A stretch of 64,000 nucleotides of DNA from Heyndrickxia sporothermodurans. Its GTDB lineage: Bacteria; Bacillota; Bacilli; Bacillales; Bacillaceae_C. The stretch spans positions 3,616,001 through 3,680,000 of the forward strand of contig CP066701.1 in the NCBI GenBank assembly GCA_016756695.1, in the 5' to 3' direction. Each line of letters starts with the position of its first letter. Position 1 is the stretch's first letter. Made by a program: the position numbers and the translations under genes. The notes under the pieces are model-generated. The model was not told where the DNA came from, did not search any database, and saw nothing but the letters and a program-made list of their open reading frames with translations. Of this stretch, positions 26,716 to 35,672 are shown one piece after another.

Positions 26716-27101
26716 AAGACCATGTGGATGAGTTATTCAAAAAAATTCCTGATAGTGAACAAAAAGAACTCGTCAAACAGGAAATTTTGGATAACCTCGA
26801 AGAAAAGGTATACGATCTTATGGCACAAGGTAAAGAAGAGGAGGATGCGGTTAATAAAGCCATTATTGAGTTTGGCGATATTGATGAAATTGAAAAGGAA
26901 CTAGGCATCAATAAACCAGTAAAGAAAAATATGTCCAAATTAGACCTTGGTTTTTCGATTTGGGGAAGCATCCTGATCATTGCTTTATTTATTTTTATCA
27001 ATTTTTACTATACTCCAAATACGATTTGGTTTGTCTATCCTACATTCGGTGTCCTTTGGTGGCCGTTAAGTATGTTCTATAGATGGTTACGTCAAAAATA
27101 A
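26703..27101 (+). CDS. HAAS/DUF1700-type membrane protein with one 2TM repeat
   Basis: 132 aa. GTG start at 26703, eight bases after GGAGG and inside the end of padR. The N-terminal part (DHVDELFKKIPDS... EEDAVNKAIIEFGDIDEIEKEL) is the helical domain often encoded beside PadR genes. The C-terminal part is a pair of helices ending in NTIWFVYPTFGVLWWPLSM, the same unit repeated four times in the next protein. Confidence 0.8.
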   Translation: MRKIKDHVDELFKKIPDSEQKELVKQEILDNLEEKVYDLMAQGKEEEDAVNKAIIEFGDIDEIEKELGINKPVKKNMSKLDLGFSIWGSILIIALFIFINFYYTPNTIWFVYPTFGVLWWPLSMFYRWLRQK

Positions 27102-27114
27102 GGGAGACAAAAAC

Positions 27115-27750
27115 ATGCGCAAACAGGATGTGATTTTTGCTTGGTTAGGAAGTATCATTAGTATTTTATTTTTCATCATTGTTAATTTCTTAACCAGTCC
27201 TAATTACCTTTGGTTCATTTATCCTTCTTTCTTTCTATTGCTTTGGCCGTTAAGTTTGCAATCTTTTAAATATGGAAACTATAAAGTCCACTCAGTAATT
27301 GTAAGCACTATAATTATTTTGTTTTTACTGGCAATAAATGTTTTTCACAGTCCTGAACATCCGTGGATATTATATGTATGGTATCCAATTATTTGGTGGC
27401 CGCTTCTTATGTTTTTAGAAAAGAAAAGAACTACAGTCTCATTAGGAATTGTGGCAAGTATCGTTACAATTGTTTACTATTCATTTTTAAACATAATAAT
27501 ATCGCATGGTTACCCGTGGGCTATTTATCCAATCTTTGCCGTCTTTTGGTGGCCTATGGCATTATACTACACAAAAAAGAAAGACTATTTTAAATTTTCT
27601 ATCTCCGGGAGTGTATTAATCATTTTATTTTTTGTAATAGTAAATATGGTTTCCTCCCCGCATGAAATATGGGCTGTTTATCCGATATTTGTAACATTAT
27701 GGTGGCCATTAAGTATGTATTATTACTATTATCGTTATCGCTTAAAGTAA
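27115..27750 (+). CDS. Membrane protein made of four tandem 2TM repeats
   Basis: 211 aa, nearly all membrane. Four units of 40-50 residues each have the pattern SP..W..YP.F...WWPLSM at their end: about residues 10-50, 60-103, 108-150 and 160-205. The unit resembles the 2TM domain and the C-terminus of the preceding protein. Together with padR it forms an operon with short gaps (13 bases here). No function is known; a sensor or envelope role is a guess. Confidence 0.75.
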   Translation: MRKQDVIFAWLGSIISILFFIIVNFLTSPNYLWFIYPSFFLLLWPLSLQSFKYGNYKVHSVIVSTIIILFLLAINVFHSPEHPWILYVWYPIIWWPLLMFLEKKRTTVSLGIVASIVTIVYYSFLNIIISHGYPWAIYPIFAVFWWPMALYYTKKKDYFKFSISGSVLIILFFVIVNMVSSPHEIWAVYPIFVTLWWPLSMYYYYYRYRLK

Positions 27751-27820
27751 AAGTTAAATTATTGTCTGATAAAAAGTGAAGCAAAGAACCTAAAATCATT
27801 TTATTAAGGAAGGTGTTTCT

Positions 27821-28831
27821 ATGGGAAAGCATTCAAAAAATAGTCTACGTGATTGGAAGAAAAAATTAGCGTCATTTGAACGGCCGAGATTATCGACCAG
27901 TGTTGGGCAGGTTGTTACATCGGTTGGTCCGTTCCTTATTTTGTGGGTGCTAGCATATTTTAGTCTAAATATATCCTTTTGGCTGACACTTTTATGTGCT
28001 ATTCCAGCGGCTGGATTTTTAGTTCGGACATTTATCATTTTTCATGATTGCACACATTATTCCTTTTTCAAAAATCGCAGAGCGAATGAAATTGTTGGAA
28101 TAATTACAGGTTTGTTTACATTTTGTTCATACGAACAATGGAAACATAGTCATTCCCTCCATCATGCAACAAATGGACATTTGGATAAACGTGGTGACGG
28201 AGATGTATGGACAATGACATTACAGGAATATGCGGGAGCTTCAGTTCTTAAACGGGTATGGTATCGCATCTATAGAAATCCATTCATTATGTTCATCATT
28301 GGACCGTTATATCTCTTTTTAATCTCGTATCGATTTAATAGAAAAAAAGCTACGAAAAAAGAAAAAAGACATGTGTGGATGACAAATATTGTTTTACTTT
28401 TTGTTGTGCTAGTTCTTGGATTTACACTAGGATGGAAAGCTTTTTTATTAGTGGAATTACCTATATTTTATATTGCTTCATTTGGAGGCGTTTGGTTATT
28501 CTATGTACAGCATCAATTTGAGGATGGATACTTCGAAAGTGGTGAAAACTGGGACTATGTTGAAGCAGCCCTTAAAGGAAGCTCCTATTATAAACTTCCG
28601 AAACTTTTACAATGGTTCTCAGGGAATATTGGATTTCACCATGTGCACCATCTAAATTCTCGTGTACCAAATTATTATCTTGAAAAAGCCCATAAAAGTG
28701 ATCCAAGTCTTCAAGATGTACCGACATTAACGTTATGGACAAGTTTGAAGTCCCTTACCTTTAAACTATGGGATGAAAAATCCAAAAGATTCATCGGAAA
28801 CCGCGAAATCCACCGCTTTATTCGCGGATAA
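27821..28831 (+). CDS. des: Acyl-lipid (delta5-type) fatty acid desaturase Des
   Basis: 336 aa, close to B. subtilis Des throughout. Three histidine boxes that bind the di-iron centre: HDCTH near residue 76, HSHSLHH near 110 and HHVHH near 274. About four helices. It introduces double bonds into membrane phospholipid acyl chains when temperature falls. GGAAGG precedes the ATG. No desK/desR pair is adjacent. Confidence 0.93.
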   Translation: MGKHSKNSLRDWKKKLASFERPRLSTSVGQVVTSVGPFLILWVLAYFSLNISFWLTLLCAIPAAGFLVRTFIIFHDCTHYSFFKNRRANEIVGIITGLFTFCSYEQWKHSHSLHHATNGHLDKRGDGDVWTMTLQEYAGASVLKRVWYRIYRNPFIMFIIGPLYLFLISYRFNRKKATKKEKRHVWMTNIVLLFVVLVLGFTLGWKAFLLVELPIFYIASFGGVWLFYVQHQFEDGYFESGENWDYVEAALKGSSYYKLPKLLQWFSGNIGFHHVHHLNSRVPNYYLEKAHKSDPSLQDVPTLTLWTSLKSLTFKLWDEKSKRFIGNREIHRFIRG

Positions 28832-28847
28832 CATTTAATATATTAAT

Positions 28848-28902
28848 AAATTAGTAGGCTGACCAATTTGTAAAAAACAAATCGGTCAGCCTACTTTTTT
28901 CA
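28848..28902 (+). terminator. Terminator of des
   Basis: AGTAGGCTGACC and GGTCAGCCTACT form a long stem followed by TTTTTT. Confidence 0.88.
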
Positions 28903-28960
28903 TAATATTACTTCAAAATCCTCGAAAAAGTCCTTCTGTGGAAGACAAATGTCCAAACTC

Positions 28961-28973
28961 GGTGCCTGACACC
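28961..28973 (-). repeat. 13-bp repeated word GGTGTCAGGCACC, intergenic copy
   Basis: Identical, on one strand or the other, to 25066-25078 and 53446-53458. This copy lies between des and ilvA. Confidence 0.75.
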
Positions 28974-28983
28974 TAAGTAACAC

Positions 28984-30252
28984 CTAAATTAGTAGATGGA
29001 AAAGGCTGCTGTCTTTGTTTAGTTCGGTGAATGGGAAGCCTTTTTTCTTCATTCGTTCGATGAGGGATTGGTAGTCTTGGCTTCGTTTTAATTCGATGCC
29101 GACGAGTCCTGGGCCGCTTTCTTTATTGTTCTTTTTCGTGTATTCGAATGTTGTTATATCATCGTCCGGTCCTAGAACATTATCTAAAAATTCCCGCAGT
29201 GCTCCTGCCCTTTGTGGAAAGTCCACGATAAAGTAATAGAGTAAGCCTTCATGAATGAGCGATTTTTCTTTGATTTCTTGCATTCTGCCAATATCGTTAT
29301 TTCCTCCACTAATGACACAAACGATGGATTTCCCTTTGATTTGCTCTTTATAATAATCAAGTGCGGCAATTGGCAGTGCCCCTGCTGGTTCGGCTACGAT
29401 CGCATGTTCATTATATAATTCTAAAATGGATGTACAAACCTTCCCTTCCGGAACAGGAATAATATCATCTACTAATCGATTACAGATTTCAAAGGTTTTT
29501 TGACCTACACACTTTACCGCGGCACCATCAACAAATTTATCGATATGGGAAAGTGTATGTACAGACCCATTTTGGATGGATGCCTTCATGCTTGAAGCCC
29601 CACTAGGTTCCACTCCAATCAGCTTTGTTAAAGGAGTGACACTTTTTATGTATGTACTAATTCCGGACATTAATCCTCCCCCGCCGATACTGGCGAAAAC
29701 ATAATCAGGTGCTTCTTCCACATCATTTAAAATTTCGACAGCAACCGTTCCTTGACCGGCAATGACATTTTCGTCATCAAAAGGATGAATAAATACCCTT
29801 CCTTCTCGATCCGCACATTCATAGGCACTTGCTGATGAATCATCAAATGTATCCCCGGTAAGAACCACTTCAACAAATTCTCGACCAAACATTTTCACTT
29901 GGTCAATTTTTTGTTTAGGAGTCGTTTGCGGCATAAAAATTTTTCCATGTATACCTAAATCACGACATGTATAGGCTACTCCTTGGGCATGATTCCCAGC
30001 ACTTGCGCAAATCACGCCTTTTTCCCGCGCAACATTTTCAATCGATTTGATCTTATAATAGGCACCTCTAAGTTTAAATGAACGAACAAATTGTAAGTCT
30101 TCTCTTTTTAAGTACACATTACATTGATACTTTTCTGATAATCGTTCATTTTTTTGTAATGGTGTATGCGCCACAATATCTTTTAGCTGTTGATACGCAA
30201 TGAGAATGTCTTCCACTTGTACTGTTTTTGCTTTCACCATTTCTTGACTCAT
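28984..30252 (-). CDS. ilvA: Threonine dehydratase IlvA (biosynthetic)
   Basis: 422 aa, the length of B. subtilis IlvA. PLP-binding Lys lies in VRSFKLRGAYYKI near residue 60; phosphate loop SIGGGGLMSGI; C-terminal ACT-like regulatory domain from about 330 (LLYYFIVDFPQRAGALREFLDNVLG). Converts threonine to 2-oxobutanoate, the first step to isoleucine. AAGGAAGG precedes the ATG. It stands alone, away from an ilv-leu operon. The stop lies 11 bases from a copy of the 13-bp repeat. Confidence 0.95.
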   Translation of the reverse strand: MSQEMVKAKTVQVEDILIAYQQLKDIVAHTPLQKNERLSEKYQCNVYLKREDLQFVRSFKLRGAYYKIKSIENVAREKGVICASAGNHAQGVAYTCRDLGIHGKIFMPQTTPKQKIDQVKMFGREFVEVVLTGDTFDDSSASAYECADREGRVFIHPFDDENVIAGQGTVAVEILNDVEEAPDYVFASIGGGGLMSGISTYIKSVTPLTKLIGVEPSGASSMKASIQNGSVHTLSHIDKFVDGAAVKCVGQKTFEICNRLVDDIIPVPEGKVCTSILELYNEHAIVAEPAGALPIAALDYYKEQIKGKSIVCVISGGNNDIGRMQEIKEKSLIHEGLLYYFIVDFPQRAGALREFLDNVLGPDDDITTFEYTKKNNKESGPGLVGIELKRSQDYQSLIERMKKKGFPFTELNKDSSLFHLLI

Positions 30253-30571
30253 CCTTTTACCTTCCTTCTGCAGAATTTTCCTATAATTTTTACATTATAG
30301 CACTTTAAATCAAGAAATTAAATACAAATTATCTAAATATTCAGATGAAAGCGTTATCATTTTTTAAAATTAAAAAACAACGCTAAAGAATGCTTACCTT
30401 AATAATTCGTTTACTGATTTACGGGATTCTAGTTAAGGGATAAATCACATAGACAAATTGCCGATTTTCTATTATTTTTACACATTTGTCCACTCGAAAC
30501 TGTTCTAATTTACATAATTTAAAAGTGGATATCTTAAATATGATCTAATTTATTCAGAAGGGGTGTTAAGT
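30253..30571. other. Gene-free AT-rich stretch between ilvA and the YjcZ-type gene
   Basis: 319 bases. It should hold the ilvA promoter and a sporulation promoter for the small gene downstream, but I cannot point to a convincing consensus for either. No hairpin, repeat or frame with a ribosome site seen. Confidence 0.5.
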
Positions 30572-30670
30572 ATGGACGGAGCCGGAATGGGCTTTGCTTT
30601 GATCGTAGTGTTGTTTATTCTTCTTATCATTGTGGGTACTTCTTATATGGGAGGCGGTTATGGTTATTAA
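30572..30670 (+). CDS. YjcZ-family small spore protein, 32 aa
   Basis: Starts MDGAGMGFALIVVLFILLII and ends in a Gly/Tyr-rich MGGGYGY. A hydrophobic helix starting GFALIVVLFILLIIVG is the signature of the YjcZ family of sporulation proteins. GAAGGGG lies nine to ten bases before the ATG. It supports a spore-former host and was too short for a standard frame search. Confidence 0.88.
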   Translation: MDGAGMGFALIVVLFILLIIVGTSYMGGGYGY

Positions 30671-30845
30671 TAACCGCAGATACCAAAGGTGAGTAATAGA
30701 GATAACCCGGATTTTGATAAAGCAGTTTTGTTATAAGGAATATCTGATAAATCGCTTGTATGAATTGTTCGTTTTGTTAAGTATTGTTTATCTTTTTAAG
30801 TATTATAATTGCCATAAATATTTTATTTACATTGGAGGTGATTAC

Positions 30846-31046
30846 ATGTCTTTTCATGGTAGACCCATTCATTGTCCTCCAAGATATGTGGTGCGAGATT
30901 TTTACACTCCAAGGATCGTTCCATATATTCATCCTGTCGTGCATATAAATCGCCAAAATATAGTGAATGTTCCACGTCACATTTATCGACCAGTAACAAG
31001 AAATGTAGTTGTTGATCCAGGATACCCTAGACGTTGTTGTTGGTAA
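30846..31046 (+). CDS. CotD-like spore coat protein
   Basis: 66 aa, ATG at 30846 after a near-perfect GGAGGTGATT site. Rich in His, Pro, Arg, Tyr and Val, with VVRDFYTPRIVPYIHPVVH and VNVPRHIYRPVTRNVVVDP, ending RRCCW. Composition and the IHPVVH segment resemble CotD-type inner coat proteins. An upstream extension of the frame has no ribosome site. Probably expressed late in the mother cell. Confidence 0.75.
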   Translation: MSFHGRPIHCPPRYVVRDFYTPRIVPYIHPVVHINRQNIVNVPRHIYRPVTRNVVVDPGYPRRCCW

Positions 31047-31198
31047 ATTTAAAGGTTAAAATATTTTATACTTTTTGATAATATTTCCTAACACCAAAAA
31101 ACAATGACTACATTTATATGTAAGCTCCTTATTTGTTAATCTAGAATAAAAAATTTATTAAGCCTTCTAGGAAAAAATGTTTATACGAAGTAAACTTA

Positions 31199-31242
31199 CT
31201 AACAAATAAAGCCACTACTTTTAAGGTGGCTTTATTTGTTTA
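31199..31242. terminator. Bidirectional terminator
   Basis: ACAAATAAAGCCAC / GGTGGCTTTATTTGT long stem with flanking AT tracts, between the convergent CotD-like and GIY-YIG genes. Confidence 0.85.
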
Positions 31243-31282
31243 CATAATACCTAGAAAGGATTTTAGGTTTTTTCTTTAAAAA

Positions 31283-31657
31283 TTATTTATAAAAAACTTT
31301 ATCTATATTATATTTCGCTTGTTCTTTATTAATAATATACGTTTCGTATATTTCACGTTCCATTGGATCTTCGACATAGATAACAGCGATTTTTTGTACT
31401 TCATCTCGATGTTTTTTAATCGCAGATACATTATCATCAAAATGCTTTGTTACCCTTTGACGGAGCTTTCTAGCTTTTCCGACAAATAAAAGTTCGTCTT
31501 TACTGTTATAAAAAAGGATGATTCCACCTTTTTCTCTTGAAATTTGTCGAAAATCTGTAAAACCGTATTCACTACTGATTTTATGATCTTTTACATCCTC
31601 TAGTGGTTTCTTTTTCGTAATAATTACATCAGCTTTAGGTATATCGATTTTTATCAT
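31283..31657 (-). CDS. GIY-YIG-type nuclease domain protein
   Basis: 124 aa. Core GGIILFYNSKDELLFVGKARKLRQRVTKHF aligns with the N-terminal nuclease domain of UvrC and homing-type GIY-YIG enzymes; here GIY and YIG read ILFY and FVG. A Glu near the C-terminus (MEREIYETYIINK) could be the metal ligand. The ATG at 31657 follows GGAAGTG by seven bases. Likely acts on DNA, but whether the variant motif is active is open. Confidence 0.75.
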   Translation of the reverse strand: MIKIDIPKADVIITKKKPLEDVKDHKISSEYGFTDFRQISREKGGIILFYNSKDELLFVGKARKLRQRVTKHFDDNVSAIKKHRDEVQKIAVIYVEDPMEREIYETYIINKEQAKYNIDKVFYK

Positions 31658-31711
31658 TAATGTCACTTCCCATTTTGAATTGAATATTCATTATAGCATA
31701 AGTAAATATGA

Positions 31712-31750
31712 AAAACCCCCATGTCGATGGATAAAGAGGACATGAGGGCA
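31712..31750 (-). terminator. Terminator of the former rbs operon
   Basis: Minus-strand CCCTCATGTC / GACATGGGGG stem followed by TTTTT, placed just past the rbsB remnant. Confidence 0.78.
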
Positions 31751-31754
31751 GATT

Positions 31755-31892
31755 TTATTTTTTCGTAACTAGCTTCAGTGGGACCGGAATATTCTTTTCA
31801 ACTTTCTTCCCTTGCAAAATATCACCAGCTGCGTTTACCGCAAGTTTGCCGATTAGTTCTGGTTGTTGGGCAACGGTTGCATTTAATTTCAT
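31755..31892 (-). pseudogene. rbsB: Ribose-binding protein RbsB, C-terminal remnant (45 aa)
   Basis: Encodes [20 protein letters not shown]... ending [12 protein letters not shown], which matches the last 45 or so residues of RbsB ([13 protein letters not shown] and PVxLKLVTK are typical). The signal peptide and nearly all of the protein are missing. It begins inside the rbsK stop (ATGA overlap), so rbsD, rbsA, rbsC and most of rbsB were deleted in one or more steps. Confidence 0.85.
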
Positions 31893-32392
31893 TTCTTAAG
31901 ACATCCTTCCACTTCAGCTCTTGAAGGCATTCCACCTTGCGCACCAAATTTCGTAACCGAAAGCGAAGCGGCTCGATTAGCAAACAGAACACTTTCTTCA
32001 ATCGATTGTCCTTCAGCCAATGCAACAGCAAAAGCTGCATTAAATGTATCCCCTGCCCCGGTTGTATCAACGGTTTCAACTTCAAACGTCGGAATGAGCA
32101 CCACTTTTTCACCGTTATGATAGCGAACACCTCGGATGCCTTCAGTTATGAATAATTTATTAGGATATTTTTTTAAAACATCCCCAATCTTTAAACCCTT
32201 AAATAGTATGGATGCTTCATGCTCATTCGGAGTTAAATAAGCCACTTTTTCGATTACAGATTGACTTATCACCCTTGCCGGTGCCGGATTTAACAAAAGT
32301 GGAACATCCAACTCTTTACACATATCAGCAACAAATTCTACTGTTTCTTCGGGAATTTCTTGTTGAATTAACACAATTTCCGCACTTTCAAT
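31889..32392 (-). pseudogene. rbsK: Ribokinase RbsK, C-terminal part (split by IS66-family element)
   Basis: Encodes the C-terminal 60 percent or so of ribokinase with the anion-hole/catalytic motif TVDTTGAGDTFNAAFAV. The 5' part is at 34866-35254. Excising 32393-34865 and one 8-bp duplication gives RNIIESAEIVLIQQEIPE in frame and a 294-aa protein (885 bases), normal for RbsK. Confidence 0.93.
32385..32392. repeat. Target site duplication CTTTCAAT, left copy
   Basis: Eight bases repeated at 34866-34873 on the other side of the IS66-family element. Confidence 0.9.
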
Positions 32393-32477
32393 GTAAGAGT
32401 CAAATAGAATACACCTATTAACATATATAGTACCTGTGAGATAATCTCTTCAAATCAAAGTTTGAGGAGGTTTTTTT

Positions 32478-32801
32478 ATGTCCCAAAGAAATAATCCAGA
32501 ATTGCGTAAGGAATGGGAGCGTAGGATCGCTCTTTTCAGAGCGAGTGGCCTCACCCAATCCAAATGGTGTGAAATCAATGAAATAAGTATTCATCAGTTA
32601 AAGTATTGGCTTTATAAAGCCGATAATTTCTATTCAACCCAAGATTCTAACAGCAAGTGGATTCCGGTTACATTAGAAGAATCTGAGCAACAGAATGAAA
32701 CATTACATATAAATGTTGGTTCAGCATCCATCGTGGTTAAACCTGGCTTTAATCCAACACTACTGGCGGAAGTAGTTAAGGCATTGAAATCAGTATGCTA
32801 A
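32478..32801 (+). CDS. tnpA: IS66 TnpA accessory protein
   Basis: 107 aa. LRKEWERRIALFRASGLTQSKWCEINEISIHQLKYWL is the helix-turn-helix of IS66 OrfA proteins. GAGGAGG precedes the ATG. Its stop overlaps the tnpB start (ATGCTAA). The frame is intact. Confidence 0.88.
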   Translation: MSQRNNPELRKEWERRIALFRASGLTQSKWCEINEISIHQLKYWLYKADNFYSTQDSNSKWIPVTLEESEQQNETLHINVGSASIVVKPGFNPTLLAEVVKALKSVC

Positions 32802-33147
32802 AAGAAGTTACGGTTGATCGTGTCTACCTCGCACAAGGTGTCACAGATTTACGGAAATCTATCGATGGATTGATTTGCTCTTGTAAAAGAAGAATTCGAG
32901 TTAGATCTTTTTCTTCGAGTTTATTTGTTTTTGTAACCGGCGACGAGACAAGTTGAAAATTCTTCAATGGGATCATAACGGTTTTTGGCTTTATTATCGC
33001 CGGCTGGAGAGGAAATTTTCATTGGTATCAGATAATAATTCGGGTCCTCTGAAAATAAGTCCACGCCAATTAAGGTGGTTATTAGATGGATTATCATTGG
33101 AACAAAAACAGGCACACCCTGTTGTAACAGCAAGAACAGTAATTTAA
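32795..33147 (+). pseudogene. tnpB: IS66 TnpB, frameshifted
   Basis: Begins MLKEVTVDRVYLAQGVTDLR, matching the IS66 Orf2 signature (YLAxGxTDLRKSIDGL). The frame then leaves the family sequence near 32880 and stops at about 32955. The C-terminal part continues in another frame as KILQWDHNGFWLYYRRLE... PRQLRWLLDGL to 33147. At least one frameshift, near 32880-32950. Confidence 0.88.
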
Positions 33148-33193
33148 ATAATGAAAAATCAGGAATTTACCTATTTTATCGTATAATATATTT

Positions 33194-34817
33194 ATGAAAA
33201 AGACAGCGAATTCAACTACCCCAACCCCTACAATTGAAGAACTCCTGCAACGCTTGGAAATGCTGGAGAAACAAAATGCGGAATTAGAGGCGAAGCTAAA
33301 AAAGCAGAGCGCGTTAGAGGCCAAATTAAAATGGACTGAAGAACAGCTTCGCCTTCTGCAGAAAAATAGATTCGGCTTTTCCAGTGAAAAAACCAACCCC
33401 GATCAATTGGAACTTTTTAATGAAGTAGAAAATGAAGCTAATCCAGATTTGCCGGAACCTACTTTGGAATCTATTACTTATCAACGGCGCCGCAAAGTTC
33501 GCGGCCAACGTGAACTGATGTTAGAAAACTTGCCTGTGGAGACGATTGAATATCGTTTATCCCCTGAAGAGCAGGTTTGTTCGTGTTGCGGTGGAAATCT
33601 GCATGAAATGAGTACGCAAGTACGCCAGGAACTAAAATACATTCCTGCGGAATTGAAAGTTGTTAAACATGTTCAGTCCATTTACTCTTGCCGCCATTGT
33701 GAACGTGAAGAAATTGAAACTCCGGTTGTAACAGCACCAATGCCTAAACCGGTTCATTCAGGTAGTTTAGCATCTCCTTCTTTAATGGCACATATTATGA
33801 ATCAAAAATATGTGGATGGGCTGCCATTATACCGGCAAGAAAAGCAATTTTCCAGATTGGGGGTACCGTTATCACGCCAAACCCTTGCCAATTGGATGAT
33901 TCACGGGGCCAACCGGTGGTTGAGCCCACTTTATGATCGCATGCATCAACTTCTTTTGGAAAAGGATATTTTACATGCGGACGAATCGACCCTGCAGGTA
34001 CTTCACGAACCCGGTCGGCCAGCCACCTCAAAATCATATCTCTGGCTCTACCGTACTGGAAAAGAAGGACCTTCAATCATCCTTTACGATTATCAGGAAA
34101 CTAGGTCAGGCAAAAATGCCGAGAAATTCCTGTCAGGGTTTAAAGGATATTTACAGGTTGATGGATACGCCGGGTACCATAAGGTACCTAATGTAAAACT
34201 GGTCGGTTGCATGGCTCATGCTCGACGTAAATTTGATGAGGCTTTAAAAGTATTGCCTTCTTCAAAGCGTCTGACATCAGGAGTAGCAGCAATGGAAGGT
34301 CTCCAATACTGTAACCAACTATATCGCATTGAGCGCGACCTAAAGGAGTTATCCTCTATGGAACGATACGAAAAACGATTAGAACGCAGCAAGCCAGTCT
34401 TGGATGCTTTTTTTGTCATGGCTAAAAATACAGAAGCAAAAAGTGTTACCAAAAAGCGCTTTAGGTCAGGCGATTACCTACTGTCTCAATCAATGGAAGA
34501 AATTAGTGGCATTCCTAGAGGATGGACGATTAGAAATTGATAATAATAGAAGCGAGCGCTCAATAAAGCCCTTTGTTATTGGGAGAAAAAACTTCCTTTT
34601 TTCAAATACACCGAAAGGTGCAAGGGCTAGCGCAATCATTTATAGCATTGTGGAAACAGCAAAGGAAAATGGCCTAAACCCATATTATTACCTTCGCTAT
34701 TTATTTGAGAAGTTACCTAACATTGATCTGACAGATAAAAATGCCCTGGATAAAGTACTGCCTTGGTCAACAACACTTCCAATCGTTTGCATAGATTTTA
34801 AAAACTTACCTAAATAA
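33194..34817 (+). pseudogene. tnpC: IS66 TnpC transposase, frameshifted
   Basis: The first 415 or so residues carry an N-terminal coiled coil, a zinc-finger region (CSCCGG, CRHCERE) and the DDE core ([20 protein letters not shown]). At about 34440-34455 the family sequence moves to another frame ([18 protein letters not shown], then [24 protein letters not shown] with the catalytic Glu region) and ends at 34817. One base change restores it, so loss of activity is recent. Confidence 0.9.
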
Positions 34818-34865
34818 TAACTCGATCCCCATCTGGTTGACAGGTGGGGATTATTTTACGCTTAC

Positions 34866-34873
34866 CTTTCAAT
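34866..34873. repeat. Target site duplication CTTTCAAT, right copy
   Basis: Second copy of the 8-bp duplication made by the IS66-family element. Confidence 0.9.
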
Positions 34874-35254
34874 AATATTTCTGGCTTGATTGACATACTC
34901 AGGAGTTACATAATTATTCGCCCCTTTAACAACAATAATGCTGTTATCACCTTCAGCAAGTGTTATATGTGCTGTACCACTCTCAACACCTGTAACCGGT
35001 TCCACACAATCAATAATAACTTCATTTTCTTTAAAATTATCTAGTATTACTTTCCCGAAGTTATCATCACCTACACAGCCAACCATATACACTTGAGCTC
35101 CTAAACGACTTGCTGCAACTGCCTGATTCGCCCCTTTTCCACCTGGAACCGTTTTAAATGATTCCCCAATAATCGTTTCACCAGCTTTCGGTCGTCTCTC
35201 CGCTGAAACGACCAAATCGATTGATGAGCTACCAATAACGACAATTTTAGACAT
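34866..35254 (-). pseudogene. rbsK: Ribokinase RbsK, N-terminal part (split by IS66-family element)
   Basis: ATG at 35254 gives MSKIVVIGSSSIDLVVSAER and PGGKGANQAVAASRLG, the ribose-binding part of ribokinase. The frame enters the IS after ARNIIE. Its start overlaps the rbsR stop by 8 bases, as in a tight rbsR-rbsK operon. Confidence 0.93.
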
Positions 35255-35672
35255 CTTGATCAACCTTTCTCGTTGTACTTCTTTCGATAAAAGCAACAGG
35301 TAATTGAATATTTTGTTCTTCATCTTTTTTGTTCTTTATCTGTTTAATCAATAGTTTTGCTGCTTCTTTCCCCATTTCATAGGCAGGTTGTCTAATCGTT
35401 GACAACGGCGGGAACAACAATGCACTATGCGGAATATCATCAAAACCGATTATTTGTATATCCTCAGGTATCGATCTTCCTGAGCGTAATGATTCATGTA
35501 AAACCGCAGTTGCCACAATGTCATTACTAGCAATAACTCCATCGGTATCTCCATATTTTTCAAACAAATCTTTCGCCCACTTTTCGGCGTCATTAAAAGA
35601 AAAGGAAGACGTTGCCATTACATAAAAGTTCACATCAATCCGTTTATTTTCTCTTAGAATATGTTTCAGCAA
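35247..35672 (-). pseudogene. rbsR: LacI-family ribose regulator RbsR, 5'-deleted remnant
   Basis: Encodes only the second half of the effector domain: DGVIASNDIVATAVLHESLRSG, IIGFDDIPHSALLFPPLSTI and LPVAFIERSTTRK. The helix-turn-helix and first lobe are absent. The likely breakpoint is near 35640, where the cutC reading frame ends, so a deletion appears to have fused the two loci. It cannot bind DNA. Confidence 0.85.

Larger units (their letters stand above)
32393..34865 (+). mobile_element. IS66-family insertion sequence, 2473 bp, degenerate
   Basis: Ends begin GTAAGAGTC at the left and, on the opposite strand, GTAAGCGTAAAA at the right; GTAA tips and an 8-bp duplication are typical of IS66. 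It carries the three-gene set tnpA, tnpB, tnpC, of which the last two are frameshifted. It splits rbsK. Confidence 0.93.

Noticed and set aside
30714-30845. Longer N-terminus for the CotD-like protein
   Set aside because: No ribosome site upstream and unusual sequence, whereas a perfect GGAGGTGATT lies just before 30846.
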